Source: Ferruginibacter sp050611725 (GTDB lineage: Bacteria; Bacteroidota; Bacteroidia; Chitinophagales; Chitinophagaceae). From it: a stretch of 64,000 nt of DNA. How positions within the stretch are numbered: position 1 is the stretch's first letter; each line of letters starts with the position of its first letter. The position numbers and the translations under genes were made by a program. This document shows positions 52,756 to 62,051 of this stretch, in pieces. The stretch lies in the NCBI RefSeq assembly GCF_050611725.1, contig NZ_JBODJB010000001.1, positions 124,001 through 188,000 of the forward strand, in the 5' to 3' direction. The notes beneath the pieces were generated by a model. That model searched no databases, was not told where the DNA came from, and saw nothing but the letters and a program-made list of their open reading frames with translations.

Positions 52756-53058
52756 ATGAAAAATCACTATCATTACGAAACTGTAACTGAAGCAATTGAA
52801 CAGCTCAGAGAACAAGGTTATACGCTGGATTTTAATCTGGAAGAAAATTGCATTGTTTGTGATACGGACAAATTCAGTGCTGATGAATTCGATATTGTTG
52901 AGATCTACCGTTATGAAGGAGATTCTGATCCGGCTGACGAAGCTACGGTTTATGGCATTCAGTCAAAATCGGGTATAAAGGGAATACTGGTGACGGGTTT
53001 TGGGAACTCATCGGATAACTCAATGACCAACGAAATACTGAAAAAGCTAAAAATTTGA
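52756..53058 (+). CDS. Conserved small cytosolic protein (often labelled PRPP synthetase-like)
   Basis: 100 residues: YETVTEAIEQLREQGYTLDFNLEENCI, then FDIVEIYRYEGDSDPADEATVYGIQSKSGIKGILVTGFG. Proteins of this pattern are common in Bacteroidota and are frequently annotated phosphoribosylpyrophosphate synthetase, but no PRPP-binding or ATP-binding motif is visible, so I treat the function as unknown. Complete, monocistronic, with no membrane segment. Confidence 0.75.
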   Translation: MKNHYHYETVTEAIEQLREQGYTLDFNLEENCIVCDTDKFSADEFDIVEIYRYEGDSDPADEATVYGIQSKSGIKGILVTGFGNSSDNSMTNEILKKLKI

Positions 53059-53146
53059 TAATTCGCAAATCTTTTCCCTACTAACCGGCACGGCAGCATG
53101 TTTTTATCTCGATCCTTATAGTATCTTAGCTGCAAAATAACGGGTT

Positions 53147-53818
53147 TTGAAAAAAGTACATCTGCTGATCCTTCTTATTGTCTCATTTACTTTACAAAGT
53201 TGTTTTGAATTAATTGAACAGGTTCAACTCAAAAAAGACGGTTCCGGTAATTTTCAACTTACATTGAATATGAGTAAGAGCAAAACAAAGCTCAACTCAA
53301 TAATGAAACTGGAAAAAATAAATGGTCGTCCTGTTCCAAAAAAATGGGAAATAACAGCCCGTCTCAAAGAAATAGAAAAACTTCTCAGCAAAACCGAAGG
53401 TATTACCAATGCAAAAACCTCTATGGATTTTGATAATTATATCATGACGGTAAGTTGCAATTTTTCAAATATCACTCAACTAAATAAAGCCATCAAAACC
53501 ATCAAACAAAAAGAAAATCTAACAGGCGATGCCTTGACAGACAACTACGCTTATGATGCCAAAACAAATACCTTTCAACGTAAAAATAAATTTGGTTTAA
53601 AAGATATTTATTCCAAAATGAGCAGTGCAGATAGGGAAATATTCTCCTCGGCTAATTACACTTCTATATACAAATTTGATGTAGATGTAAAAACTGTGAG
53701 CAATAAAGGAGCTAAAATATCCCCCAGCAAAAAAGCTGTGATGTTAAAAGAAACAGCATTGAATGTTGTTACCGAAAAAAAATCAATTGAAAATAAAATA
53801 AATCTCACCAACGAATGA
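53147..53818 (+). CDS. Hypothetical lipoprotein, first gene of a three-gene envelope cluster
   Basis: 223 residues with a TTG start directly before KKVHLLILLIVSFTLQSCFEL. The lipobox is LQSC (Cys near 19). The mature part (QVQLKKDGSGNFQLTLNMSKS, then long amphipathic stretches NAKTSMDFDNYIMTVSCNFSNITQLN) is beta/alpha mixed. It overlaps the next gene by 4 bp (ATGA), so translation is coupled. No recognised family; likely an outer- or inner-membrane lipoprotein of an unknown complex. Confidence 0.72.
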   Translation: MKKVHLLILLIVSFTLQSCFELIEQVQLKKDGSGNFQLTLNMSKSKTKLNSIMKLEKINGRPVPKKWEITARLKEIEKLLSKTEGITNAKTSMDFDNYIMTVSCNFSNITQLNKAIKTIKQKENLTGDALTDNYAYDAKTNTFQRKNKFGLKDIYSKMSSADREIFSSANYTSIYKFDVDVKTVSNKGAKISPSKKAVMLKETALNVVTEKKSIENKINLTNE

Positions 53819-55917
53819 AATCAATTCTAACTGCTATCACTTGCCTCGTTCTTATGAGCAATGCAGCAAAAGCCCAAAACCTTGCTTCAAAAATTCCTGC
53901 CGAAGCAAATATTGTAATAAAATATTCCGGTGCTAACCTGCTGCAAAAACTTCCTGCTAATAAATTTGATAGCTATAAGAGAGTAAAAAAAGAATTCTTT
54001 AAAAATTTAGGATTAAGCGGAAAGACTCCAATTTCTAGCATTGGCATTAACTTTCAGCAAGATGCATATCAATATGTAGTATCGACAGACAGTTCAAGTT
54101 TTCTAGTTACACTATTCAGTATTAAAGATGAAGCAAAATTCAGTGCTCTTATAAAAAGAAATTATAAACCTGCCAAAGCATTCGATACAAAGAACGGGTA
54201 TAAATTTTATGCTGTTTCAAGTTCTACTTTTATTGGATGGAATGGAAACTTAGCCACTTTGATTAACGCAGATTATTCAAGCTACAAATATTATCAATCA
54301 GATTATTCAGATTATAATTACGCACCTGCGGCGGTAGATACAGCAAAAATGTTCGAAGGCGTTGGCGCTATAGAACCTTATGAAGATTCAACGATTGCTT
54401 TAGTGGAAGCCATGGCGCAAATCGACACTACATCAGTTGCAGTTGATGAAATCACAAGAATGGTAGATTCTGCGGCGGCACAAGCAGCAGCAGATGCAGA
54501 CGCAGCAATGGCAGTTGCGGATACCGTTGCCAAGTACGAAGAAGTAAAAACACCGGATGAAATTCGCTTTACACCTCCTGTAATCAGTGAAGATGTTGAA
54601 TATTCGAATGTTGCCGTTGACTCTGTTGTTGCCGCTGTTCCATACCAAGAAACCGAGTGGCAGAAAAAAGACAGATTAGCTAGAGATAAATTTTATAAAG
54701 ATCTTGAAATCTATAACGATTCTGTTCGATTGGCGCTTTCTCAAAACATTTTAACTACAACTTTTAAGTCAGCAATAATCAGCAAACCATTCAGTAGTTT
54801 GATCGATAATAAAGCAGATATAAGTATTTGGGTAGATTCAGTAGGATTCCTAAATAAATTATGGAATAAAATGTACTACCCTTACTCTTACTCAAGGTAT
54901 AGTTATAACAGGTTCAATGTGAATGGATGGCCCGGCACCATCTCCGGCATTAATATTTATTTTGAAAAAGACAGTATCAGAATAAGTCAGGTTGGATATG
55001 CAGCTAATGAAAAAGGCAATAACTTATTGAAAGCTTCATTAGACAGCAAACAAAGTGCATCACTTGCCAACTATGTTCGTCCGAAAGATCTTGGGTATTT
55101 ATCTATGTCGGTTAATACCGAAAACTTAACACACTACTATTATACTGTTATTAAGAGACTTTACTCCAACATGTACAATGGAAAAAAATATGATGCTTTT
55201 GTGGATGCATATGTTGATATTCTTGAGATCTGTGTTGATGAAAAGGGAGTATCGGATATGATCACCGGGAATGCTGTTTTTATCTTACACGGAGTAAAAC
55301 CAAGAACGGTTAAGTACATTACATATGAATATGATAAAGAAAATTATACTCAGAAAGAAATAGAAAAAACAAAAGTAGAAACATCTCCTGATTTTACAGT
55401 GGTATTTGAAACAAGGAACGAGAATATCTATAATAAATTGATTCACCTCCCAATTACACTAGAAGACAGTACGATCAAGTATGCTAAAACCGGAAACTAT
55501 TATACACTTACAATGGACGATAAAGATCTTTTTGAAAAAATGTATTTCATGGTGAGAGACGGTAAATGCATCATCACCACTTCAAAAGAAGTTGTAGCCA
55601 ATCCAAATTACAATCTTCAAACTACAGCCGATGCAAGTTCTAAAGAATCGATCTTAAACAATAACTACTCCGCCAAATTCAACATTAAAGACATTCTTAA
55701 AGATTGTGCCCTAAGTGTGTCGGACGAAGGAAATAAAAAGATGCTTGAATACCTACAAGCAAATGCCGGCACCCTTACAATAGAAAGTGGCATCAAAAAC
55801 GACACTATTCAATCTAACACTATTTTAAGCATCGCAGGTAAACATAAGAACAGTCTTGAATATCTTTTCAACCTCTGGGAAACCTTGATACAAATGGACG
55901 AGTCCGAGAAAGAATAA
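53815..55917 (+). CDS. Large secreted hypothetical protein, second gene of the envelope cluster
   Basis: 700 residues. Signal peptide (ILTAITCLVLMSNAAKAQ, cleavage near 21), then IPAEANIVIKYSGANLLQKLP. An Ala/Asp/Val-rich low-complexity insert (about 180-285, with AAAQAAADADAAMAVAD) divides it from a second region with many aromatic residues. It shares themes with the next protein (both describe a signal/anchor plus an opening like NIVIKYSG or AVLSIDVK, and a long beta-rich body). I do not recognise a family; the envelope location is inferred from the signal. Confidence 0.75.
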   Translation: MKSILTAITCLVLMSNAAKAQNLASKIPAEANIVIKYSGANLLQKLPANKFDSYKRVKKEFFKNLGLSGKTPISSIGINFQQDAYQYVVSTDSSSFLVTLFSIKDEAKFSALIKRNYKPAKAFDTKNGYKFYAVSSSTFIGWNGNLATLINADYSSYKYYQSDYSDYNYAPAAVDTAKMFEGVGAIEPYEDSTIALVEAMAQIDTTSVAVDEITRMVDSAAAQAAADADAAMAVADTVAKYEEVKTPDEIRFTPPVISEDVEYSNVAVDSVVAAVPYQETEWQKKDRLARDKFYKDLEIYNDSVRLALSQNILTTTFKSAIISKPFSSLIDNKADISIWVDSVGFLNKLWNKMYYPYSYSRYSYNRFNVNGWPGTISGINIYFEKDSIRISQVGYAANEKGNNLLKASLDSKQSASLANYVRPKDLGYLSMSVNTENLTHYYYTVIKRLYSNMYNGKKYDAFVDAYVDILEICVDEKGVSDMITGNAVFILHGVKPRTVKYITYEYDKENYTQKEIEKTKVETSPDFTVVFETRNENIYNKLIHLPITLEDSTIKYAKTGNYYTLTMDDKDLFEKMYFMVRDGKCIITTSKEVVANPNYNLQTTADASSKESILNNNYSAKFNIKDILKDCALSVSDEGNKKMLEYLQANAGTLTIESGIKNDTIQSNTILSIAGKHKNSLEYLFNLWETLIQMDESEKE

Positions 55918-55928
55918 AAAACGGACAA

Positions 55929-57299
55929 ATGAGTAAGCGTAAATGGTTTTTGATTATTGCAGTGGCTTTGGCACTCTTTGGCTGGTACTTGTTGTTTTAC
56001 AAAACTTACAGTAAAACAACCATTGCCGTAAGTGCCGACGCTGTATTGTCAATTGATGTAAAACGAAATGCCAATACAATACTTGCTTATTATCTAACCA
56101 CCCCCGGCGAATGGAACCTGAACTCTATTTTTAAATCAAGAAAAAAGAAAAAAGGTAGCTGGCAAAAGGCGGTAGAAATACCTGATTATATTTTTATTTT
56201 TCATTGCAAAGGACAACCTGCATCTGCCTTCTACACAGTGTTAGATATTTCAGATGAAGAAGACTTCAATAGTATGTTGGCTGAAAATGAGTTTCATAGT
56301 GGAGAATCGGTAAATGGTTTTTTTCAATACGCTTCTACCAAACTTGGAGTTGATATTATTAAAAGTAAGGATCAGGTTCTGATTGGTAATATTGCAGTAA
56401 AGGATAAAAATTTGATTCGGTCAGTAGCAAATGAAATTTTTGAAAAGAAAACGTACATAGCTGAAGCAACGCTAAAAAAAATCGTAGATGCACCCAATCA
56501 TTTTTCATTATATGTAGAAAATGAAAACCTTCCTTTGCGATCAGTACTCTTTAATGGTAATTTTAAAAATGGAGCTGTTACTGTTGATGCATCAACAAAG
56601 CCAGATAACAAATATAATTTTACAGAAGAGGATTTTAAATACAACAATCAATCAATACTAAGTTTAGGATTTACACAAATGCCATTTTTCGGCGTGCCGG
56701 GATCAATTTCTGATAAAAATAAATCCGGCGTTTCTACAGCCCTCAATTTCGATGTTGATTCGCTCTTTGTACGGTCCAATAAAAACTATCAACTTGATAT
56801 TGCAGCAATAAAAACTAAGATCGATTCTGCAATCAGTTATGAATATGATGATGACTTTAATAAGATAGAAAAAGTTGTAGTTAACACCATTCAGGAACCT
56901 AGCTTTAGTTTTAATGTAACCGGAGAAGATTTTTCAGGGCTTATTGATTACTGGAAAAAAAATAAGAATCTAGAATTGAATAATGATCAAAATCTCTTTG
57001 TATCGATCCCTTTTGTAAAAACATACGCTATTACCAATCCGCATTTACTTTCTCTTACTTCATATAATTATAGCCTCCCCACTTATAACGAACATGTAAA
57101 ATGTATTGCATATTTAACAGCTGATCCTAATAAGATACCTGCAGATCTTTTAAAATACTTACCTGAATCTTTTTCAAAATTGCTCAGTAAAATAGAGTCT
57201 GCGAATATTTTAGTAAAAAATGATACGGGAAATCTCAAATTCAATCTAACCATCACAAATAAGGTCAAAAACAAGCCATTTTTACTCTCTTTTAAATAA
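55929..57299 (+). CDS. Membrane-anchored hypothetical protein, third gene of the envelope cluster
   Basis: 456 residues. One N-terminal membrane helix (WFLIIAVALALFGWYLLFY) followed by a long periplasmic domain with similar opening to the previous gene (AVSADAVLSIDVKRN) and a beta-rich body (FIFHCKGQPASAFYTVLDI). It begins 11 nt after the preceding stop and ends with KNKPFLLSFK. No catalytic motif is visible. Together the three genes probably encode parts of one envelope complex or related sensors, but nothing in the sequence fixes the function. Confidence 0.75.
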   Translation: MSKRKWFLIIAVALALFGWYLLFYKTYSKTTIAVSADAVLSIDVKRNANTILAYYLTTPGEWNLNSIFKSRKKKKGSWQKAVEIPDYIFIFHCKGQPASAFYTVLDISDEEDFNSMLAENEFHSGESVNGFFQYASTKLGVDIIKSKDQVLIGNIAVKDKNLIRSVANEIFEKKTYIAEATLKKIVDAPNHFSLYVENENLPLRSVLFNGNFKNGAVTVDASTKPDNKYNFTEEDFKYNNQSILSLGFTQMPFFGVPGSISDKNKSGVSTALNFDVDSLFVRSNKNYQLDIAAIKTKIDSAISYEYDDDFNKIEKVVVNTIQEPSFSFNVTGEDFSGLIDYWKKNKNLELNNDQNLFVSIPFVKTYAITNPHLLSLTSYNYSLPTYNEHVKCIAYLTADPNKIPADLLKYLPESFSKLLSKIESANILVKNDTGNLKFNLTITNKVKNKPFLLSFK

Positions 57300-57476
57300 G
57301 GCCGCTTAAGATAGTTTTTTGTACCTTCATAAACTCATTTGACAAAGTAAAAAGCTGTATACTACGCTTTAATAAAAGTTAAATAGTAGCAATGCCGATG
57401 AAAGGATTGCGACGCAACGATGTTGAACAGAGTTCAAATGCTTGTAACAAAAAAATATTAACGAACTATAATAAAG

Positions 57477-59819
57477 ATGTCAAAAGAATTAAGAAGACAA
57501 CAGGCCTTAGAATATCATTCCAAAGGCAGACCCGGAAAAATTGAAGTCATTCCTACCAAAGAAGCCAAAACACAAAGAGACCTTTCCTTAGCATATTCAC
57601 CCGGTGTGGCAGAACCATGTTTGGAAATTGCTGCCAATGTTGAAGAGGTGTACAAATACACTGCTAAAGGAAATTTAGTTGGTGTGATCAGTAACGGTAC
57701 CGCTGTTTTGGGATTAGGTAATATCGGCCCCGAAGCAGGCAAACCTGTTATGGAAGGTAAAGGTGTACTTTTCAAAATATTTGCAGATATAGATGTATTT
57801 GATATTGAGATCAATGAAACCGATCCAGAGAAATTTGTACAGATCGTAAAAGCGCTGGAGCCAACTTTTGGTGGTATTAATTTAGAAGATATTAAAGCAC
57901 CTGAATGTTTTTATATTGAACAAAAATTAAAGGAGCAATTAAAAATCCCTGTGATGCATGACGATCAGCATGGCACTGCGATCATTTCTGCTGCAGCATT
58001 ATTGAATGCCGTTGAAATACAAAAAAAGAAAATTGACAAAATACATATAGTAGTGAATGGTGCAGGCGCTGCGGCTATCTCTTGTATGAAATTGTATATC
58101 AGCCTTGGCGCAAAAAAAGAAAACATAAAAGTTTACGATAGCAAAGGATTGATACATGCAGGCAGAGAAGACCTGGATGATATAAAAAAAGAATTCATCT
58201 CCACTTCAAAATCATACACATTAGCCGAAGGTTTTAAAGATGCTGATGTATTCATTGGTTTGAGTAAAGGAAATGTAGTTACACAGGATATGGTAAAAAG
58301 TATGGCAAAGCATCCGATCATTTTTGCAATGGCCAACCCTGATCCTGAAATTACATATGAGGATGCAACTGCTGCACGTAAAGATGTGATCATGGCTACC
58401 GGCCGTAGCGATTATCCTAATCAGGTAAACAATGTTTTAGGATTCCCTTATATTTTTCGTGGTGCCTTAGACGTTAGAGCTACTACCATTAATGAAGCCA
58501 TGAAATTGGCTGCAGTAAAAGCCTTGGCTGAATTGGCGAAATCACCTGTACCCGATATTGTTAACCTTGCATATAACGATCAGGTAATAACTTTCGGACC
58601 AAGCTATATAATTCCAAAACCTGTTGATCCTCGTTTATTGGCCACCGTTGCCCCGGCTGTTGCAAAAGCTGCTATGGAAAGTGGTGTTGCTAAGAAACCA
58701 ATTACAGATTGGGATGCATACGAACTGGAATTGAATAAACGATTGGGATTAGACAATCAATTGAGCAGAGCCATCGGCAGTAAAGCGAGAAGAGATCCTA
58801 AACGAGTTGTTTTTGCAGATGCTGAAAATATCAAAATTTTAAAAGTTGCTCAACTGGCACAGGAAGAAGGTGTTGCTTATCCTATTTTATTAGGCGATGA
58901 AAACAGGATCATTCAAATTGCCAAAGAAAATGGTATTGACATTGATGATATGCCGATCATCAACCCTAAAGGAGATAAGTCGGAAGAGATGCGAAAAGAA
59001 TTTGTAGAATTATTCTTCAAAAAACGTCAACGCAGAGGTGTAAACAGACATGAGGCTAATAAATTTTTAAGAGACAGAAATTATTTTGGTTGCATGATGG
59101 TAGAAACCGGTAATGCCGATTGCATGATCAGTGGGCTGACACGTAATTACCCTGATACAATACGACCTGCTATACATGCCATCGGTACCGAAGAAGGTGT
59201 AAAACATATTGCAGGAATGTATATCATGTTCACCAAAAAAGGTCCTTTATTTTTAGCAGACACCACCATTAACTTCAACCCAACGGCAGAAGAACTGGCA
59301 GAGATAACATTGCTCACAGCCAATCAAGTAAAAATGTTCGGTGTACAACCACGAATTGCGATGCTCTCTTATTCTAATTTCGGTAGTAGCGATTCGCCGG
59401 AAGCTATATTGGTGCGTAAAGCCAGAGAGATCGTAAAAGAAAAAGATCCTTCTTTGATCTGTGACGGTGAAGTACAGGGCATTGTAGCATTCAACAAAGA
59501 AATTCTGAAAGAAAATTATCCGTTTACAGAATTATTAGATGGTGAAGTTAATACATTGATCTTCCCTAATCTGGCGGCAGGTAATATTGCTTATAACCTC
59601 TTACAGGAAGTCGGTGGGGCCGATTCTATCGGACCAATACTGATGGGATTGAAAAAACCGGTGCATGTATTGCAGCTTGGTAGCTCTATCCGTTCTATCT
59701 TTAATATGGTGCTAATTGCAGTTGTAGATGCACAAATGAAAAACAAATCGAATACACCTGAGGTTATTAAAAAAATAAAAGGCTGGACCAGATTTAAAAA
59801 AACATCTCATGACCTTTAA
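57477..59819 (+). CDS. maeB: NADP-dependent malic enzyme fused to a phosphotransacetylase-like domain
   Basis: 780 residues, the standard fused type. The N-terminal malic enzyme (1-430) converts malate to pyruvate and CO2 with NADP+. Motifs: YSPGVAEPCLEI, GNIGPEAGKPVMEGKG, HDDQHGTAI, VVNGAGAAAISC, and MANPDPEI. The C-terminal domain (about 445-780) resembles phosphotransacetylase (VFADAENIKILKVAQLA, LEILVRKAREIV region, NLAAGNIAYNLLQ) but acts as a regulatory acetyl-CoA sensor in this family. The 177-bp leader shows nothing recognisable. Confidence 0.95.
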   Translation: MSKELRRQQALEYHSKGRPGKIEVIPTKEAKTQRDLSLAYSPGVAEPCLEIAANVEEVYKYTAKGNLVGVISNGTAVLGLGNIGPEAGKPVMEGKGVLFKIFADIDVFDIEINETDPEKFVQIVKALEPTFGGINLEDIKAPECFYIEQKLKEQLKIPVMHDDQHGTAIISAAALLNAVEIQKKKIDKIHIVVNGAGAAAISCMKLYISLGAKKENIKVYDSKGLIHAGREDLDDIKKEFISTSKSYTLAEGFKDADVFIGLSKGNVVTQDMVKSMAKHPIIFAMANPDPEITYEDATAARKDVIMATGRSDYPNQVNNVLGFPYIFRGALDVRATTINEAMKLAAVKALAELAKSPVPDIVNLAYNDQVITFGPSYIIPKPVDPRLLATVAPAVAKAAMESGVAKKPITDWDAYELELNKRLGLDNQLSRAIGSKARRDPKRVVFADAENIKILKVAQLAQEEGVAYPILLGDENRIIQIAKENGIDIDDMPIINPKGDKSEEMRKEFVELFFKKRQRRGVNRHEANKFLRDRNYFGCMMVETGNADCMISGLTRNYPDTIRPAIHAIGTEEGVKHIAGMYIMFTKKGPLFLADTTINFNPTAEELAEITLLTANQVKMFGVQPRIAMLSYSNFGSSDSPEAILVRKAREIVKEKDPSLICDGEVQGIVAFNKEILKENYPFTELLDGEVNTLIFPNLAAGNIAYNLLQEVGGADSIGPILMGLKKPVHVLQLGSSIRSIFNMVLIAVVDAQMKNKSNTPEVIKKIKGWTRFKKTSHDL

Positions 59820-59820
59820 G

Positions 59821-59945
59821 AATGTACTGATATGCCGATGTGCTAATGTGCTGATATAACAATTCAAAAATTGTAAAGAAATATAGTATTCAATCAGTAA
59901 TTTTGTTTTCAACCGAATAGACACATTAGCAAATTAGCAAAGAAT
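59821..59945. repeat. Period-8 word-repeat hairpin (maeB to Mla permease)
   Basis: The left arm, starting right after the maeB stop, has phased octamers AATGTACT, GATATGCC, GATGTGCT, AATGTGCT, GATATAAC (59821-59860). The right arm, CACATTAG, CAAATTAG, CAAAGAAT (59922-59945), is inverted (read on the other strand CTAATTTG, CTAATGTG) and overlaps the next ATG. It fills the gap. Confidence 0.8.
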
Positions 59946-60681
59946 GACCCTTTTCACCCACATAGGCCGTTACATTTTAATGATCAAAGGCATGTTTTCC
60001 AAACCGGAGAACTACAAAATGTATTGGAAAGAATTTATGCATCAATGTGTAGAAATAGGCATTCGGTCTATTGGTATTGTTGCCATCATTTCTGTTTTTA
60101 TGGGTGCGGTAAGTGCGGTTCAAACGGCGTATCAATTGGTCAGTCCCGTAATTCCGAAAAGTACCATTGCACAAATTGTTAGAGATACGGTTATTCTTGA
60201 ATTTGCCCCTACCCTTGTTTGTATTGTTTTAGCAGGTGTTGTGGGCAGTAAAATTGCCAGCGAGTTAGGCAACATGAGAGTAAGCGAACAAATAGATGCT
60301 CTTGAAATTATGGGCATCAATACAAAAGCATATTTAGTAATGCCTAAAATACTAGCTGCATTGATCATGATCCCAATGTTGGTTGTATTATCAATGGTAT
60401 TAGGCATTTGGGGCGGTCGTTTTGCCGGATCCGCATCCAACATTTTGTCTACCGATACATTTGATAAGGGTTTGTTGGAGAGTTTTGTTTCATACAATGT
60501 ATTTTTTGCGTTGGCTAAGGCCTACACTTTTGCATTTATCATCAGCAGCATTCCTGCCTATTATGGTTACAATGTAAAAGGTGGGGCATTGGAAATTGGT
60601 AGAAGTAGTACAAAAAGTGTAGTAGTAAGTTGTGTGATGATATTATTTGCGGATTATATTTTGGCGGCGTTGTTGCTCTAG
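59944..60681 (+). CDS. MlaE-family ABC transporter permease
   Basis: 245 residues with the five- to six-helix MlaE fold. MGAVSAVQTAYQLVSPVIPKS, ILEFAPTLVCIVLAGVVGSKIASELGNMRVSEQIDALEIMGINTKAYLVMPKILA is the signature. MlaE works with MlaF (ATPase) and an MlaD substrate-binding protein to move phospholipids between membranes. The ATPase partner follows after a four-helix-bundle gene and repeats, a separation that looks secondary. No MlaD gene is in the window. Confidence 0.92.
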   Translation: MTLFTHIGRYILMIKGMFSKPENYKMYWKEFMHQCVEIGIRSIGIVAIISVFMGAVSAVQTAYQLVSPVIPKSTIAQIVRDTVILEFAPTLVCIVLAGVVGSKIASELGNMRVSEQIDALEIMGINTKAYLVMPKILAALIMIPMLVVLSMVLGIWGGRFAGSASNILSTDTFDKGLLESFVSYNVFFALAKAYTFAFIISSIPAYYGYNVKGGALEIGRSSTKSVVVSCVMILFADYILAALLL

Positions 60682-60692
60682 ATAGCAGTTTC

Positions 60693-60766
60693 AAGCCACA
60701 AGCTACAAGGGACAATCATAATGCAACAATCCTCTTTACTTCTCCCTTGCCACTTGTAACTTGCAG
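60693..60766. repeat. Heptamer word-repeat hairpin CTTGNNN, upstream of four-helix-bundle gene 3
   Basis: Left arm AAGCCAC, AAGCTAC, AAGGGAC (60693-60713) and inverted right arm CTTGCCA, CTTGTAA, CTTGCAG (60746-60766), in 7-nt phase. The repeat lies in the gap between the permease gene and the four-helix-bundle gene. Confidence 0.85.
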
Positions 60767-60811
60767 CTATTCCAAACCTTATTCTATTCGTTATTAACTA
60801 AAACGTATAGA

Positions 60812-61162
60812 ATGAAAGATTTTAAAAGATTAATCGTTTGGCAAAAGGGATTCCGTCTGGCAATAGATTGTCACAAACATTGCAGAAAATTGCCAGCAAA
60901 AGAAAGGTATGAATTGTGTTCACAACTAAGACGAGCAGCTTTTTCAATACCTTTAAATATAGCAGAAGGAAGTGCTAAAGCAACCAATGCACATAAGAAA
61001 ATATTTTTAGACAATGCTTTAGGAAGTTCTTATGAAGTTGAAACGATATTATTAGCTATAATTGAGATTTATCCAAATGAAAAAGCCCAATGTGAAATTT
61101 TTATTGACATTTGTATTGAGATTCAAAAAATGCTAACTGCTTTAATAAGTAAACTAGTATAA
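60812..61162 (+). CDS. Four-helix-bundle protein, 23S rRNA intervening-sequence (S23) family, copy 3
   Basis: 116 residues from the ATG at 60812; the upstream start at 60761 translates repeat sequence and is rejected. FKRLIVWQKGFRLAIDCHKHC, LCSQLRRAAFSIPLNIAEGSAKA and FLDNALGSSYEVETILLAII are family features (RRAAFSIPLNIAEGS is especially close to the consensus). It sits between an MlaE permease and its MlaF ATPase gene, flanked by CTTGNNN heptamer arrays on both sides, and codes on the same strand. Function unknown. Confidence 0.93.
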   Translation: MKDFKRLIVWQKGFRLAIDCHKHCRKLPAKERYELCSQLRRAAFSIPLNIAEGSAKATNAHKKIFLDNALGSSYEVETILLAIIEIYPNEKAQCEIFIDICIEIQKMLTALISKLV

Positions 61163-61164
61163 TA

Positions 61165-61215
61165 CAGCCACAAAAGAAAAGCAGGCTTGTCCCTTGTGGC
61201 TTGCAGCTTGAGGCT
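61165..61215. repeat. Heptamer word-repeat array CTTGNNN, downstream of four-helix-bundle gene 3
   Basis: A short arm CAGCCACAAAAG (61165-61176), then phased CTTGTCC, CTTGTGG, CTTGCAG, CTTGAGG, CT (61186-61215). The words match the perfect 18-bp inverted repeat at 37.6 kb and the array at 62.05-62.13 kb. It extends to 10 nt before the ATPase ATG. Confidence 0.85.
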
Positions 61216-61225
61216 ACTAAAAACA

Positions 61226-62035
61226 ATGATTGAATTTAAAAATATCGAGAAGAGTTTCGGAGAAAAACGTGTACTCAATGACGTAAGCCACATCATGCAA
61301 ACAGGCATGTGTAATCTCATTATTGGTACAAGCGGTAGCGGAAAAACAGTTTTACAAAAATGCTTGGTTGGTTTATTTGAACCCGACCAGGGAGAGATCA
61401 TTTATGACGGAACTAGCTTTACTGATATGACTGAAGAAAACAGAAAAGAACTTCGTCAGCAAATAGGCATGTTATTTCAAGGCTCAGCACTGTTTGATAG
61501 TATGACCGTTGAACAAAATGTAATGTTCCCCTTGGATATGTTCTCAAAACTGAATCATTCTGAAAAACAAAAACGTGTGAACGAAGTTTTAGAAAGAGTC
61601 AATTTAAAAGATGCTCATAAAAAATATCCTGCCGAAGTCAGTGGTGGTATGAAAAAAAGGGTGGGTATTGCCAGAGCCATCGTTCTAAATCCAAAATATT
61701 TATTCTGTGATGAGCCTAACTCCGGTCTCGATCCTCAAACATCAATGGTCATCGATAAATTAATATACGATATCACCAAAGAGTTCAATATGACCACCAT
61801 CATCAATACCCACGACATGAACAGTGTAATGGAAATCGGTGAAAACATTCTTTATATGTACGAAGGTCAAAAAGAATGGGCAGGCAATAACAAAGAGATC
61901 ATCTTCTCCAAAAACGAACGCCTCAATGCCTTCATTTTTGCATCAGAATTTTTAAAAGATGCAAAAGAAATGCGTATGCTCGAAGCCACAGGTAAGATCA
62001 GTGATGAAAGGAATATGGACGAGCTACTTAAATAG
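61226..62035 (+). CDS. MlaF-like ABC transporter ATPase
   Basis: 269 residues from the ATG at 61226 (MIEFKNIEKSFG...); a longer frame from 61187 covers repeat sequence and is rejected. Walker A GTSGSGKTV near residue 36, LSGG-type signature VSGGMKKRVGIARAIVL near 140, and Walker B FCDEPNSGLDPQTS, then INTHDMNSVMEIG with the switch His. It powers the MlaE permease for lipid transport across the periplasm. Inserted four-helix-bundle gene and repeats separate it from the permease. Confidence 0.93.
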   Translation: MIEFKNIEKSFGEKRVLNDVSHIMQTGMCNLIIGTSGSGKTVLQKCLVGLFEPDQGEIIYDGTSFTDMTEENRKELRQQIGMLFQGSALFDSMTVEQNVMFPLDMFSKLNHSEKQKRVNEVLERVNLKDAHKKYPAEVSGGMKKRVGIARAIVLNPKYLFCDEPNSGLDPQTSMVIDKLIYDITKEFNMTTIINTHDMNSVMEIGENILYMYEGQKEWAGNNKEIIFSKNERLNAFIFASEFLKDAKEMRMLEATGKISDERNMDELLK

Positions 62036-62051
62036 CTTCAGCCCTAAATAC

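Noticed and set aside
29578..61162. rRNA intervening-sequence context for the S23-type genes
   Set aside because: No 16S/23S rRNA sequence lies near any of the three genes; they are free-standing between protein genes.
29554..61215. Diversity-generating retroelement suggested by Avd-like four-helix-bundle genes
   Set aside because: No reverse transcriptase and no template/variable repeat pair were seen in the window; the genes are scattered.
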